A program made the position numbers and the translations under genes. From Catenibacterium mitsuoka_A (GTDB taxonomy: Bacteria; Bacillota_I; Bacilli_A; Erysipelotrichales; Coprobacillaceae), in the NCBI RefSeq assembly GCF_964259225.1, contig NZ_CAXVKN010000003.1: a stretch of 64,000 nt of DNA; one strand, 5' to 3'. Shown here piece by piece: positions 27,394-35,670 of this stretch; the stretch's first letter is position 1, and the number at the start of each line of letters is the position of its first letter. The notes under the pieces were generated by a model. The model saw nothing but the letters and a program-made list of their open reading frames with translations. It ran no database searches and was not told where the DNA came from.

Positions 27394-27579
27394 ATGGCAA
27401 AGACAGTAGTAAGAGAAAATGAATCTTTAGATGATGCTTTACGTCGTTTTAAGAGACAAGTTTCTAGAACAGGAACCCTTGCTGAAGCTCGTAAAAGAGA
27501 ATTCTATGTTAAACCTGGTTTAAAGAGAAAAATGAAATCAGAAGCAGCTAGAAAGAACCAGAAGAAACGTCGTAGATAA
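27394..27579 (+). CDS. rpsU: 30S ribosomal protein S21
   Basis: A 61-residue highly basic protein, the usual S21 length, with the typical ESLDDALRRFKRQ segment and a Lys/Arg-rich tail. It binds near the anti-Shine-Dalgarno end of 16S rRNA on the 30S subunit. It has its own promoter and terminator and is followed by phoH. Confidence 0.96.
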   Translation: MAKTVVRENESLDDALRRFKRQVSRTGTLAEARKREFYVKPGLKRKMKSEAARKNQKKRRR

Positions 27580-27590
27580 GATTTATTTTT

Positions 27591-27618
27591 AGAAGAGTCA
27601 TCTGACTCTTCTTTTTTT
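27591..27618 (+). terminator. Intrinsic terminator after rpsU
   Basis: A 10-bp perfect stem AGAAGAGTCA/TGACTCTTCT with a 2-base loop and seven T. The phoH ribosome site GAAAGGATG follows, so phoH may depend on readthrough. Confidence 0.85.
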
Positions 27619-27636
27619 CAATGAAAGGATGATTTT

Positions 27637-28578
27637 ATGGAAAAAGTGATTCAGTTAAGTGATTATAGCTTAGATGCCATTCAATTGTTGTGTGGCCCAA
27701 GTGATGAAAATATCGCTTTATTGGAAGATGAATTCGAGAATGCAATCAATGTCCGTGGTACAGACATTTATTTAGATCATAGTGATCTTGTATTAGAAAA
27801 GGTGATTCAGGTACTTGCTAAACTTACTAAAAAGGATGTACGTATTTCTAAAAGAGATGTGGTGTATGCAATCAAGTTAGGACGTAATGGTAAGCTTGAT
27901 GAAATGGATTCTCTATTTGATATTCATATTGCCCGTACAAGTCATGGCAAGATCATATATCCTAAGACAATGGGACAGCTAGAATACTATCATTCTTTAA
28001 AAGATCATGATGTGGTATTTGCGATTGGTCCAGCGGGTACAGGTAAAACATACTTATCTGTAGTGTTTGCTGTACAAGCATTAAAGAATCATGAAGTACA
28101 AAAAATCATTCTCACTAGACCGGCTGTAGAAGCAGGAGAAAACTTAGGGTTCCTTCCTGGAGACCTTAAAGAAAAGATTGACCCTTACTTAAGACCTCTT
28201 TATGATGCACTTTATGATATGTTAGGTGCAGAAAATACAGAGAAATTAATTGAGAAGGGCATTATTGAAATAGCACCACTTGCTTATATGCGTGGGCGTA
28301 CACTAGAAGATGCTTATGTTATTTTAGATGAAGCACAAAATACAACAGACAATCAGATGAAAATGTTCCTTACACGTTTAGGCTTTAACTCTAAGATGTG
28401 TATTACAGGGGATATTACTCAGATTGACTTACCTAAACAGACAACAAATGGTCTTAAACATGCTATGAAGATCTTAGATGGTGTCAAAGGTATTTCCTTT
28501 GTTTACTTAACAGCACTTGATGTAGTACGTCATCCAGTTGTTGCTAGAATCATTGAAAAATATGACATGAACAAATAA
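27637..28578 (+). CDS. phoH: PhoH-family ATPase (PhoH/YbeZ)
   Basis: A 313-residue cytosolic P-loop protein, probably an RNA-linked ATPase/helicase-like factor in ribosome maturation. The N-terminal KH-like part is followed by Walker A GPAGTGKT (about 131) and Walker B-like VILDEAQNTT (about 230). In many Firmicutes phoH is followed by ybeY and era; here it ends against the convergent mutY, so that linkage is broken. Confidence 0.92.
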   Translation: MEKVIQLSDYSLDAIQLLCGPSDENIALLEDEFENAINVRGTDIYLDHSDLVLEKVIQVLAKLTKKDVRISKRDVVYAIKLGRNGKLDEMDSLFDIHIARTSHGKIIYPKTMGQLEYYHSLKDHDVVFAIGPAGTGKTYLSVVFAVQALKNHEVQKIILTRPAVEAGENLGFLPGDLKEKIDPYLRPLYDALYDMLGAENTEKLIEKGIIEIAPLAYMRGRTLEDAYVILDEAQNTTDNQMKMFLTRLGFNSKMCITGDITQIDLPKQTTNGLKHAMKILDGVKGISFVYLTALDVVRHPVVARIIEKYDMNK

Positions 28579-28580
28579 GA

Positions 28581-28600
28581 CTGATTATTTCTAATCAGCC
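28581..28600. terminator. Possible bidirectional hairpin between phoH and mutY
   Basis: A 7-bp stem CTGATTA/TAATCAG with loop TTTC, overlapping the mutY stop. T tracts on both sides are weak, so this is tentative. Confidence 0.4.
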
Positions 28601-29596
28601 TTCATAATATTTCAATATCTTTTTATGGGCAGTAGGAATAGTTAATTCCTCCTGCTTATTTTTTGTATAGAAGTCAATAGAACGAATATCAGCTTTAAAT
28701 ACATATACATGCATATACCATGTACGATGAGTAAATACATGCTTAAAATCCTTTAAATGCGATAATACCTCTAAGTCTATCCCATAGTCTTCTTTAAATG
28801 CTTCTATAAAGGAATAAGGACTCTCTACTTCATATTGAGGAAGTAAATACATATTTTCTAGCAGCCCATTTTTATTTTTAATAAGCATCACTTCATCATC
28901 ATATACTACAATACCTGTAATATAAGATAAGCTTTTCTTATTTACTTTTTTTATATTAATAGGTAGTACGTCCTGCTTATTTGTCAAATAGGCTCTGCAT
29001 TCCTTTTTGAGTGGACATTCATTACAATGAGGGTGAACAGGTAAACATACCGCATTCGCAAAATCCATAATCCCTTGATTGATCTTTGCTGAATCATAAC
29101 CAATGACTAGTTGATTACCTATATCTGTAATTGTCTTCACAGTCTTATTTAACGCAATATTCTCTTCTATCGCATATAATCTACTCAATACTCTTAAGGC
29201 ATTCCCATCTACCGCAATATAAGGCTTATGATACGCAAAACTCATAATAGCACTTGCAGTATAGGGTCCTACACCAATAAGCGCGAGAATGTCTTTATAC
29301 TCCGTAGGGAATGTATCTTTCATCAGATTAGCACTCTTATGAAGATGAAATGCACGACGATAATACCCTAACCCTTCCCAATACTTATAGACTTCTTCTA
29401 TTGTTGCATTCGCAAGTGTTTCTATATCCGGAAATCTTTCAATAAAACGTTTATAATAGGGAATCACTGCAGTGACAGTCGTCTGTTGCAGCATAATCTC
29501 ACTTACCCAGATTTTATAAGGGTCTTTAATATCTCTAAAAGGAAGATCACGTTTATTAACTTCATACCACTTTATTAACTTTTCTTGTATACTCAT
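28595..29596 (-). CDS. mutY: A/G-specific adenine glycosylase MutY
   Basis: A 333-residue base-excision enzyme that removes A mispaired with 8-oxoG. The protein shows the HhH segment LIGVGPYTASAI, the catalytic Asp in VDGNALRV, and a 4Fe-4S cluster C-x6-C-x2-C-x5-C (CLPVHPHCNECPLKKEC). A C-terminal NUDIX-like domain recognises 8-oxoG. ATG at 29596 is chosen with GGTGA 7 bases upstream; the in-frame ATG at 29608 has none. Single minus-strand gene. Confidence 0.95.
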   Translation of the reverse strand: MSIQEKLIKWYEVNKRDLPFRDIKDPYKIWVSEIMLQQTTVTAVIPYYKRFIERFPDIETLANATIEEVYKYWEGLGYYRRAFHLHKSANLMKDTFPTEYKDILALIGVGPYTASAIMSFAYHKPYIAVDGNALRVLSRLYAIEENIALNKTVKTITDIGNQLVIGYDSAKINQGIMDFANAVCLPVHPHCNECPLKKECRAYLTNKQDVLPINIKKVNKKSLSYITGIVVYDDEVMLIKNKNGLLENMYLLPQYEVESPYSFIEAFKEDYGIDLEVLSHLKDFKHVFTHRTWYMHVYVFKADIRSIDFYTKNKQEELTIPTAHKKILKYYEG

Positions 29597-29694
29597 ATAA
29601 ATCACCATGAGCCATTATATAATATGTGTGTATTTTTGTCTTTGAATATGCTAGAATATATGTACAAACTAATTCGTATTAGGAGGTCAATAGT

Positions 29695-30021
29695 ATGAAA
29701 CTGATAATTGCGATTGTGAATAATGATGACAGTTCAACTGTCCAGAGCGCTTTAACTGAAGGTGGATTCTTTGTTACAAAGCTTGCTACTTCAGGAGGTT
29801 TCTTAAAGAAAGGGAATACTACATTCTTTGTAGGAACAAATGATGATAAGGTAGATAGCGCTATTGAAATCATTAAGGCCAATGCAAAGAAACGTGTAGA
29901 AAAGGAACCTACAGTACCACCTACTGAAATGGGTGAATTCTTTACACCAATCATGGTAGATGTACTTGTTGGTGGGGCAACAGTATTTGTAGTTGACGTT
30001 GATCGTTTTGAGAAAATCTAA
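29695..30021 (+). CDS. darA: Cyclic-di-AMP receptor DarA (PstA, PII-like)
   Basis: A 108-residue PII-like trimeric signal protein. Conserved segments are KLIIAIVNNDD at the start, the loop TKLATSGGFLKKGNTTFFVG that contacts c-di-AMP, and GGATVFVVDVDRFEK at the end. Its downstream target is unknown in the family at large. It is a single-gene unit with AGGAGG upstream and a perfect terminator. It implies c-di-AMP signalling in this organism. Confidence 0.93.
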   Translation: MKLIIAIVNNDDSSTVQSALTEGGFFVTKLATSGGFLKKGNTTFFVGTNDDKVDSAIEIIKANAKKRVEKEPTVPPTEMGEFFTPIMVDVLVGGATVFVVDVDRFEKI

Positions 30022-30028
30022 TAATTGA

Positions 30029-30057
30029 GAAAAAAAGGATGGTCAAACCATCCTTTT
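30029..30057 (+). terminator. Intrinsic terminator after darA
   Basis: A 12-bp perfect stem AAAAAGGATGGT/ACCATCCTTTTT with loop CAA. It is A/T symmetric, so it could also act on the other strand. Confidence 0.85.
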
Positions 30058-30085
30058 TACTTTAAGATATCAACAGGTGATATAA

Positions 30086-31681
30086 ATGAATGAAAATTTT
30101 GAATATAAGATTGCAACAAAAGAAGATATAGACGCAATTGTCCAGTTTCTTGCGAAAGATTATTATGAAACATCAAGAGCTTTAAAAGATCCCTGCAAGA
30201 TGATCTTTTTAGCCTACAGTGGAGAAGTGATTATAGGTATACTAGAACTCTTGGATCTTTCTAATATATCTTTTGTTTATGTATCAGAAGATTATCAGGA
30301 TACTCTTGTACAAGAAGAACTACTTGAACTTGCTGAAAGATTTGTTACAAAAGAATTAACTGCTTATACAGATGAAGAACATCTTTCTTTCTTTAAGCAG
30401 CATGATTATAGCGTAGATGTAGAATCGAATGGTCGTTATTTATTGAAGAAGACAATCCCTGTTCTTCCTCGTTTTAGTGATTATGATCAGGTTTTAGCGT
30501 TTATTGAAGCGCAAAAGGATCGAGTTTATTCTCTCACAAACTTTAAGAACTTTATGTATGATTTCTATGATCCTCAAACTAAATTAACATGTGTTCATAT
30601 TGGCGGTACAAACGGGAAAGGTTCTACAACTAACTATACAAAAGAAGTATTAAAATGTGCAGGCTATAAGGTAGGTACATTTACTTCTCCTGCTTTAGTA
30701 AATCGTTTAGATATTATTCGTGTTAATGATAAACCAATTGATGAAGCGACTATTGTAAGATATGCGAATCGTTATATGGATGATTGGATGGCTTATGAAC
30801 TTTCTAAGTTTGAAATAGAAGTATTTATCGCAGTCATGTATTTTATTGAACAGGGTGTAGATATTGCCTTATTTGAAGTAGGGCTTGGTGGGACACTGGA
30901 TGCCACTAATATCATTTCACCAATACTTACAGTTAATACAAATATTGGTTTAGATCATATAAACTTCTTAGGAAATACATATGCGAGTATTGCGAGAAGT
31001 AAAGCAGGAATCATTAAACGTGGTATTCCTTATATGACGGCAGAAAGAAGACCAGAATGCTTAGATGTCTTCTATGAAGAAGCTCATAAGCATCATTCTT
31101 ATGTTATAGAAATAAGAAAACCTAAACGTGTCTATTATGGTGCTTCTATTTCTTATGATTATCATGGATATCATATATCTTTATCTACTTCAGCGCATTA
31201 TCAGGCTACTAACAGTGCACTTGCGATTAATATATTAGAATATATTAGAAAAGAATTCCCATTTAAGGATGCAGATCTAGAAAAAGGTATGCATGATGCA
31301 GTATGGGAAGGACGTTTTGAAACAATTCATCAAAATCCTTTAATCATCCTAGATGGTGCACATAATAGAGAAGGAATGGATGCCTTCTTTGAGAGTGCCC
31401 GTGATTTTAGTGATATTAAAATCATCTTTTCCGCACTAGGAGATAAGGATACTCATCATATGTTAGAAACATTATTATCTTTATCAAAGGATATTACTGT
31501 TACTCAGTTTGATCATCCTCGTCGTGCAACTGCCAAAGCTCTTGCAGAAGACTTCCCAGTGAAGATTGATGAAGACTGGAAGCATGCAGTAGATGAGGCT
31601 TATAGTCATAAAGGTGTTGTATTTATTACAGGTTCTCTCTATTTTATTTCTAAAGTGAGACAATATATCTTATCTAAATAA
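30086..31681 (+). CDS. folC: GNAT-like domain fused to folylpolyglutamate synthase (FolC)
   Basis: A 531-residue two-part protein. Residues 1-130 look like a GNAT acetyltransferase fold (YKIATKEDIDAIVQFL, AYSGEVIIGILEL) but the acetyl-CoA loop Q/R-x-x-G-x-G/A is not evident, so it may be inactive. Residues 135-531 are a complete Mur-ligase-type FolC with GGTNGKGST (about 173-181) and GLGGTLDATN, which adds glutamates to folates. Standalone FolC is about 400-430 residues, so the extra N-terminus is a true fusion. The stop overlaps the ATG of the next gene by 1 base. Confidence 0.88.
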   Translation: MNENFEYKIATKEDIDAIVQFLAKDYYETSRALKDPCKMIFLAYSGEVIIGILELLDLSNISFVYVSEDYQDTLVQEELLELAERFVTKELTAYTDEEHLSFFKQHDYSVDVESNGRYLLKKTIPVLPRFSDYDQVLAFIEAQKDRVYSLTNFKNFMYDFYDPQTKLTCVHIGGTNGKGSTTNYTKEVLKCAGYKVGTFTSPALVNRLDIIRVNDKPIDEATIVRYANRYMDDWMAYELSKFEIEVFIAVMYFIEQGVDIALFEVGLGGTLDATNIISPILTVNTNIGLDHINFLGNTYASIARSKAGIIKRGIPYMTAERRPECLDVFYEEAHKHHSYVIEIRKPKRVYYGASISYDYHGYHISLSTSAHYQATNSALAINILEYIRKEFPFKDADLEKGMHDAVWEGRFETIHQNPLIILDGAHNREGMDAFFESARDFSDIKIIFSALGDKDTHHMLETLLSLSKDITVTQFDHPRRATAKALAEDFPVKIDEDWKHAVDEAYSHKGVVFITGSLYFISKVRQYILSK

Positions 31682-32778
31682 TGAAGAAATTTATTAAATA
31701 TAAATGGCCCGATGAGGTTATTCATGCATTAGGTGATATGGGAATGATTGCACCTGGAATAATCCAGAAGCAATCGTATAGACTTATTGAGAAGAGTCAA
31801 TCATTTATCTTAAATGTTGACTCTTCCAAAGATCGTCTGTTATCCATTATTCCACCCTTACTTGCATCTATGATTCATGAAGAGAAAACACAGATTATCT
31901 TGCTTGGGCATAAAGAAGAGTTGTTATCATCTTCTTTTGACATGAAAGAATATAATAAATACACACAATATCGTTTTATTACATCTTATCCTGGTACCAA
32001 TACATTTGAAGAATGCCAGACAATTTATAAGGGTATTGACATACTCTTTACTACGCCTTCTAAGCTATTAGAATATATGAGAAGACAAGTGATAGACACT
32101 AACTTCGTCTCATATCTCATTTATCAGGATTCTCATAGCTTTTCTAGTGAAGAAATAAGAGAAATAAAGGAAATCAAGAAACATCTTCCTTTAGACTGTT
32201 CAAGTATTCTTTATGGACTTCATCATCATGAGTTCTTAAAGAAAAATATTCATACTACATTGCATGTTGATTCTTCTAAGGTAGAATGTACACATTTCTT
32301 ATGTCATGATGATTATTTCAATACAGAAAAGAAACAGGTTATATTTGTAGAAAGCTATGAAGATATTCTTTATTATGCTGAAAAATTTAATACCAATCTT
32401 GTGATTCATCAATTTATGAATCATGCATCTCAGTATCGCATCATGCATGAATTCAATAAATATGGTGGTATTTTGATTGTATCTGATATGGCTTCACGTT
32501 ATTTATCTTTGCATTGTGACACAGTGATTCATTTAGGAACGACTCATATAGACCAATATATGTCTCATTTATCCCATGTTTTAGGTGTGAAGCATTCCTA
32601 TATCTATGATACTCATATCACTAAGAAACAGCTTGAAGGAGTCGTTATTACTATTTCAAAAGAGGATTATGATACAAAACATCATCTTCTTTATGAAACA
32701 ATAACTAAAAATCCAGACATGCTTCAAACATTACAAACTGATCAATTAATTACGATTATCCATCATTTAGCCCGATAG
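31681..32778 (+). CDS. DEAD-box-helicase-like protein lacking ATPase motifs
   Basis: A 365-residue protein with two RecA-like halves in DEAD-box order. There is a Q-motif-like start (GIIQKQSYRLIEK), TPSKLLEYMRR (motif Ib, normally TPGRL), VIFVESYEDILYYAEKFN (motif IV), GILIVSDMASRYL (motif V) and VIHLGTTHIDQYMSHLSHVLG (near motif VI). The P-loop AxTGxGKT is replaced by NVDSSKD, DEAD by YQDS and SAT by YGL. ATP hydrolysis is therefore unlikely. Translation is coupled to the GNAT-FolC gene by TAATG. Function unknown; a binding role is inference only. Confidence 0.65.
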   Translation: MKKFIKYKWPDEVIHALGDMGMIAPGIIQKQSYRLIEKSQSFILNVDSSKDRLLSIIPPLLASMIHEEKTQIILLGHKEELLSSSFDMKEYNKYTQYRFITSYPGTNTFEECQTIYKGIDILFTTPSKLLEYMRRQVIDTNFVSYLIYQDSHSFSSEEIREIKEIKKHLPLDCSSILYGLHHHEFLKKNIHTTLHVDSSKVECTHFLCHDDYFNTEKKQVIFVESYEDILYYAEKFNTNLVIHQFMNHASQYRIMHEFNKYGGILIVSDMASRYLSLHCDTVIHLGTTHIDQYMSHLSHVLGVKHSYIYDTHITKKQLEGVVITISKEDYDTKHHLLYETITKNPDMLQTLQTDQLITIIHHLAR

Positions 32779-32840
32779 GAGAAAAATGTTGTTATTTTTT
32801 TAACAATAATAATTCCCTTATATAGGGCTTATTTTAAATG

Positions 32841-32854
32841 TGTAATCAATTACA
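32841..32854 (+). promoter_or_regulatory. Palindromic operator candidate upstream of ppdK
   Basis: TGTAAT-CA-ATTACA, a perfect 6+6 inverted repeat, 14 bases upstream of the -35. The regulator is unknown. Confidence 0.45.
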
Positions 32855-32858
32855 GAAA

Positions 32859-32872
32859 AGAAAGCGTTTGCA
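32859..32872 (+). promoter_or_regulatory. Possible CcpA cre site overlapping the ppdK -35
   Basis: AGAAAGCGTTTGCA matches the cre consensus TGWAANCGNTNWCA at 12 of 14 positions and overlaps the -35 box. The position suggests repression by carbon-catabolite control; this is inference. Confidence 0.4.
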
Positions 32873-32896
32873 AGTAAGCCCTTACAAGTGTATAAT
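32868..32896 (+). promoter_or_regulatory. Promoter of ppdK
   Basis: TTGCAA (32868-32873), a 17-base spacer and TATAAT (32891-32896). The spacer itself contains a perfect inverted repeat GTAAG-CC-CTTAC (32874-32885). Confidence 0.75.
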
Positions 32897-32933
32897 GAAA
32901 TAAGTGAAAAGACATAAGGAGGATTTAGTAGTT

Positions 32934-35573
32934 ATGAAAAAATATGTTTACTTATTTAGTGAAGGTAACAAGGATATGCGTAATCTCCTTGGTGGTAAAG
33001 GTGCCAACCTTGCTGAAATGACAGGTATCGGTTTACCTGTACCTCAGGGATTCACAGTGACTACAGAAGCTTGTACACAATATTATGAAGACGGAAAAAT
33101 GATCTCAGATGATATTAAAGGACAGATCGTTGAACACGTTAAAAAGCTTGAAGAAATCACTGGAAGAACTTTAGGTGATCCAAAGAACCCATTATTAGTA
33201 TCTGTACGTTCTGGTGCAAGAATCTCAATGCCAGGTATGATGGATACAGTATTAAACTTAGGTTTAAATGATGAAGTAGCTAAGGAATTCGCTGCAACAA
33301 CTGGAAATGAACGTTTCGTATATGATTCATATCGCCGTTTCATCCAGATGTTCGCTGACGTTGTAATGGGATTCCCAAAATCAGATTTCGAACATAAATT
33401 TGATGCAATCAAAGAAGAAAAAGGTGTTGAATTTGATACTGAATTAACAGCAGAAGACTTAAAAGAAGTTGTTGCAGTTTATAAAGAAGCTTATAAAGCA
33501 CATGCAGCTGTTGATTTCCCACAGGACCCAATTGAACAGTTATTAGCTGCAGTTGAAGCAGTATTTGGTTCTTGGAATAATGACCGTGCCATCACTTATC
33601 GTCGTTTAAATGATATCCCAGGTTCTTGGGGTACAGCTGTAAACGTTCAGCAGATGGTTTATGGTAACAGAAGTGATAAATCAGGTACTGGTGTTGCCTT
33701 CACTCGTAACCCAGCAACTGGTGAAAATAAATTATTTGGTGAATATTTAATGAATGCTCAGGGTGAAGACGTTGTTGCTGGTATCAGAACACCTCAGCCA
33801 ATTGCTACATTAAATGAAGTTATGCCAGAATGTTATGAACAGTTCCAGAAGATCTGCCATATTCTTGAAGATCATTATAAAGATATGCAGGATATGGAAT
33901 TCACAATTGAAGATGGTAAATTATTCATGTTACAGACTCGTAACGGTAAGAGAACAGCTCAGGCTGCTTTAAAGATTGCTGTTGACATGGTTGATGAAGG
34001 CATGATTAATGAACAAGAAGCATTATTAAAGGTTGAACCAAAACAGTTAGACCAGTTATTACATCCAAACTTCGATAAAGAAGACTACAAGGCTGCAAAG
34101 GCTGTTGCTACAGGTTTAGCTGCTTCTCCAGGTGCTGCTACTGGACATATCTACTTCACAGCTGAAGATGTTCAGGAAGCTCATGCTAATGGTGTACAGG
34201 ATATGATCCTTGTACGTAATGAAACTTCTCCAGAAGATATCGAAGGTATGAACTTAGCTAAAGGTATCTTAACTGTACGTGGTGGTATGACATCTCATGC
34301 AGCAGTAGTTGCTCGTGGTATGGGTACTTGCTGTGTTGCTGGTTGTGGTGTATTAAGAGTTTCTGAAGATAAGAAGACATTAACATTACCAGATGGTACA
34401 GTATTAACTGAAGGTGATTATGTATCATTAAATGGTTCTACTGGTGAAGTATTTGCTCAGAAGATCAAGACTGTTCCTGCTGCAATTAGTGGTGATTTTG
34501 AAACATTCATGGCTTGGGCTGATAAAGAAAGAAAATTATTAGTAAGAACTAATGCGGATACTCCAAGAGATGCTAAACAGGCTGCTACATTTGGTGCTGA
34601 AGGTATCGGATTATGCCGTACTGAACATATGTTCTTCGAAGAAGAAAGAATCTTCAACTTCAGAAGAATGATTACTGCAGAAGATGTAGAAACTCGTAAG
34701 GAAGCATTAGAAAAGATTCTTCCATACCAGAGAGGAGACTTTGAAGAATTATTCAAAGCTATGGATGGATATAGTGTTAATATCCGTTTCTTAGATCCAC
34801 CTCTACATGAATTCTTACCTCATACTGATGAAGAAATCAAACCATTAGCTGAAAGCTTAGGTATGACTTTCGAAGCATTAAAGGAAAGAGTAGAATCATT
34901 AAAAGAATTTAACCCAATGATGGGTCACAGAGGATGCCGTCTTGCTGTTACTTATCCAGAAATCGCTGAAATGCAGACAAGAGCTGTCATTGAAGCTGCT
35001 ATCAACGTAACTAAGGAAACAGGACATAAAGTTACTCCAGAAATCATGATCCCATTAGTTGGTGATGTAAAAGAATTAAAGTATGTTAAGAATGTAGTTG
35101 TTAAGACTGCTGATAAGTTAATTGCTGAAAGCGGATTAGATATGAAATATGAAGTTGGTACTATGATTGAAATTCCAAGAGCTGCAATCACAGCTGATAA
35201 GATTGCAACTGAAGCTGAATTCTTCTCATTTGGTACTAATGACTTAACTCAGATGACATTCGGTTTCTCAAGAGATGATGCTGCTAAGTTCTTAGGCGAT
35301 TACTATTCTAAGAATATCTATGAACATGATCCATTCGCTACTGTTGACCAGGAAGGCGTTGGTGAATTAATGAAGATTGCATCTGAAAAGGGAAGATCAA
35401 CTCGTCCTGATATCAGACTTGGTATCTGTGGTGAACATGGTGGTGATCCAAAGACAGTAGAATTCTGCCATAAGATTGGATTAACTTATGTATCTTGCTC
35501 ACCTTACCGTGTACCAATCGCAAGACTTGCTGCTGCTCAGGCTGCTGTAAAAGAAAAAATGGGTATTTTGTAA
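32934..35573 (+). CDS. ppdK: Pyruvate, phosphate dikinase
   Basis: An 879-residue cytosolic enzyme that interconverts pyruvate + ATP + Pi and PEP + AMP + PPi. The N-terminal ATP-grasp domain starts KKYVYLFSEG and includes GGKGANLAEM. The phosphohistidine swivel domain has GGMTSHAAVVARG (about 450-462). The C-terminal PEP-binding TIM barrel has GTMIEIPRAA and the catalytic cysteine in ICGEHGG. ATG 32934 follows AAGGAGGA by about 9 bases; an upstream in-frame ATG at 32904 precedes the ribosome site. It is a monocistronic unit. Pro-rich Leu/Gly coding with many GCT/GTT codons hints at high expression. Confidence 0.96.
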   Translation: MKKYVYLFSEGNKDMRNLLGGKGANLAEMTGIGLPVPQGFTVTTEACTQYYEDGKMISDDIKGQIVEHVKKLEEITGRTLGDPKNPLLVSVRSGARISMPGMMDTVLNLGLNDEVAKEFAATTGNERFVYDSYRRFIQMFADVVMGFPKSDFEHKFDAIKEEKGVEFDTELTAEDLKEVVAVYKEAYKAHAAVDFPQDPIEQLLAAVEAVFGSWNNDRAITYRRLNDIPGSWGTAVNVQQMVYGNRSDKSGTGVAFTRNPATGENKLFGEYLMNAQGEDVVAGIRTPQPIATLNEVMPECYEQFQKICHILEDHYKDMQDMEFTIEDGKLFMLQTRNGKRTAQAALKIAVDMVDEGMINEQEALLKVEPKQLDQLLHPNFDKEDYKAAKAVATGLAASPGAATGHIYFTAEDVQEAHANGVQDMILVRNETSPEDIEGMNLAKGILTVRGGMTSHAAVVARGMGTCCVAGCGVLRVSEDKKTLTLPDGTVLTEGDYVSLNGSTGEVFAQKIKTVPAAISGDFETFMAWADKERKLLVRTNADTPRDAKQAATFGAEGIGLCRTEHMFFEEERIFNFRRMITAEDVETRKEALEKILPYQRGDFEELFKAMDGYSVNIRFLDPPLHEFLPHTDEEIKPLAESLGMTFEALKERVESLKEFNPMMGHRGCRLAVTYPEIAEMQTRAVIEAAINVTKETGHKVTPEIMIPLVGDVKELKYVKNVVVKTADKLIAESGLDMKYEVGTMIEIPRAAITADKIATEAEFFSFGTNDLTQMTFGFSRDDAAKFLGDYYSKNIYEHDPFATVDQEGVGELMKIASEKGRSTRPDIRLGICGEHGGDPKTVEFCHKIGLTYVSCSPYRVPIARLAAAQAAVKEKMGIL

Positions 35574-35594
35574 TAACTACTTATCCTTTCACTA

Positions 35595-35622
35595 GGCCGT
35601 TCTTAAGAACGGCCACTTTTTT
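35595..35622 (+). terminator. Strong intrinsic terminator after ppdK
   Basis: A perfect 20-base palindrome GGCCGTTCTTAAGAACGGCC (35595-35614) then ACTTTTTT. Confidence 0.88.
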
Positions 35623-35670
35623 ATACCAAAATTATATGATATAATGACATGTAAGAAGGAATATAAGAAC

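Noticed and set aside
33083..35191. Open frames on the minus strand inside ppdK
   Set aside because: They are shadows of a strongly coding plus-strand gene, without ribosome sites or recognisable protein sequence.
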